This document shows positions 4,784 through 5,697 of a stretch of DNA of 5,697 bases, piece after piece. The translations under genes were made by a program, and so were the position numbers. Below the pieces are notes generated by a model. It saw only the letters and a list, made by a program, of their open reading frames with translations. It ran no database searches and was not told the DNA's origin. Within the stretch, counting starts at the first letter, position 1. Every line of letters begins with the position of its first letter. The stretch is taken from positions 1 to 5,697 of the forward strand of contig CAKVAL010000054.1 of NCBI GenBank assembly GCA_934725085.1, given 5' to 3'. Origin of the DNA: an uncultured Erysipelotrichaceae bacterium (GTDB lineage Bacteria; Bacillota_I; Bacilli_A; Erysipelotrichales; Erysipelotrichaceae).

Positions 4784-5697
4784 ATGTATATAGTAGACAT
4801 GCACTGTGACACACTTTTATCACTAGACGAAAATGCTCATCTAAGAAACAACGATTTAGACATTGACCTAATTAAAATGAAACAAAGTAACTATCTTCTA
4901 CAAAACTTTGCCATTTTCACTAATTATGACAAAGTAAAAGATAGAGTACCCTATGTATTAAAGAACATTAATAAGTTCTACAAAGAAATAGAAGCTAATA
5001 AAGATTTAATTAAACAAGTATTTTCATACAAAGACATCGAAGAAAACAAACTAATGTCAGCCATGTTAACACTTGAAGAAGGAGATGTCATCAATGATGA
5101 TTTAGGCATCCTAGAACTATATTATCGACTAGGTGTTAGAATGATTGCCCTTACTTGGAACTTTAAAAACAGTATTGGTAGTCCTAACTTTACCCCAAAT
5201 CCTGACCGTTACAAAATGTTAAGAACATTAAACACAACTGATGGTTTAACACCTTTTGGCAAAGAATATATCAAGAAATGTAATGAACTAGGCATCATCA
5301 TCGACGTATCCCATTTAGGAGACAAGGGCTTTGAAGATGTACTAGAACTATCAACAAAACCAATAGTCGCATCACATTCAAATTCTAGAGCCATTTGTGA
5401 TGTTGCCCGTAACCTAAATGATGAAATGATTCTAAAACTACACAAAAACAATGGTGTAATGGGCATGAACTTTTGTGAAGACTTTATCAGTAACGACAGT
5501 AATGGTATTGTTGAAAACATCATCAAACACATCGACCACATCAAAGAACTAGGTTGCATCGACAACATTGGCCTAGGCAGTGACTTTGATGGCATCAATA
5601 AAAGAAAAGAAATGAGTGACTGTTCCCAAATGTATATGCTAATAGATGCTTTAAGAGAACACGATTACTCAGAAGAAGAAATCGAAAAGATTTGTTA
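4784..5697 (+). CDS. Membrane dipeptidase-like zinc hydrolase, M19 (3' end cut)
   Basis: 304 codons are visible and the frame is still open at the window end; M19 enzymes of this type are little longer than 300 aa, so few residues should be missing. The family hydrolyses dipeptides, including some with a D-residue, at a two-zinc centre in a TIM-barrel amidohydrolase fold. The zinc ligands can be located: H7 and D9 in DMHCDT, the bridging glutamate at E98 (LTLEEGD), H177 in DVSHLGD, H198 in VASHSNSRA, and D267 in GLGSDFDG, with the typical GVRMIALTWNFKN segment at 117-129. No signal peptide or membrane anchor is present, so it should be cytoplasmic, unlike the animal renal enzyme. The start follows AAGGAG at nine bases. 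Substrate preference is unknown; peptide scavenging or cell-wall peptide turnover is plausible. Confidence 0.93.
   Translation, partial: MYIVDMHCDTLLSLDENAHLRNNDLDIDLIKMKQSNYLLQNFAIFTNYDKVKDRVPYVLKNINKFYKEIEANKDLIKQVFSYKDIEENKLMSAMLTLEEGDVINDDLGILELYYRLGVRMIALTWNFKNSIGSPNFTPNPDRYKMLRTLNTTDGLTPFGKEYIKKCNELGIIIDVSHLGDKGFEDVLELSTKPIVASHSNSRAICDVARNLNDEMILKLHKNNGVMGMNFCEDFISNDSNGIVENIIKHIDHIKELGCIDNIGLGSDFDGINKRKEMSDCSQMYMLIDALREHDYSEEEIEKIC

Noticed and set aside
5209..5598. 129-aa minus-strand frame inside the dipeptidase gene
   Set aside because: It is antisense to the conserved zinc-binding segments and has a low-complexity Ser/Met/Leu-rich translation typical of a shadow frame.

Overview
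This is a 5.7 kb low-GC window with ordinary bacterial genes read in the standard code. The composition, the AAGGAG-type ribosome binding sites and the gene content suggest a Bacillota lineage, perhaps Erysipelotrichales or a related gut Bacilli group. That placement is an inference; no rRNA or tRNA is present to settle it.

Layout. (a) 1-1697, minus strand: an accessory-looking pair. An AlbA_2/GHKL-like ATPase/winged-helix protein (434 aa) is followed 9 nt later, in the same reading frame, by the N-terminal 127 residues of a Fic protein that runs off the window at base 1. Upstream of the pair (1727-1808) is an array of seven AT-rich ~11-bp repeats arranged as two copies of a 35-bp block, probably an operator array. 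(b) 1843-2054: an inverted repeat, then a minus-strand gene for a 51-aa charged protein that has its own terminator. (c) 2092-3097, plus strand: a YigZ/IMPACT-family gene followed by a small membrane/coiled-coil protein gene, ending in a terminator. (d) 3156-4721, minus strand: cofactor-independent phosphoglycerate mutase, recognisably of the plant/trypanosomatid sequence type, with its own terminator. (e) 4784-5697, plus strand: a membrane-dipeptidase-like (peptidase M19) gene cut by the window end.

How the parts relate. The AlbA_2 protein and Fic protein look like one transcription unit, probably autoregulated through the repeat array; this is the least conventional part of the window. The 51-aa gene and the yigZ-like gene diverge from a 37-bp gap in which each -10 box sits so close to its ATG that both mRNAs are predicted to be leaderless. 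The mutase and dipeptidase genes also diverge, from a 62-bp gap, but both have normal Shine-Dalgarno sites. The 58-bp gap between the converging yigZ operon and mutase gene carries one terminator for each direction. Glycolysis (mutase), peptide turnover (dipeptidase) and the YigZ protein are housekeeping functions; the AlbA_2-Fic block looks like an accessory insertion beside them.
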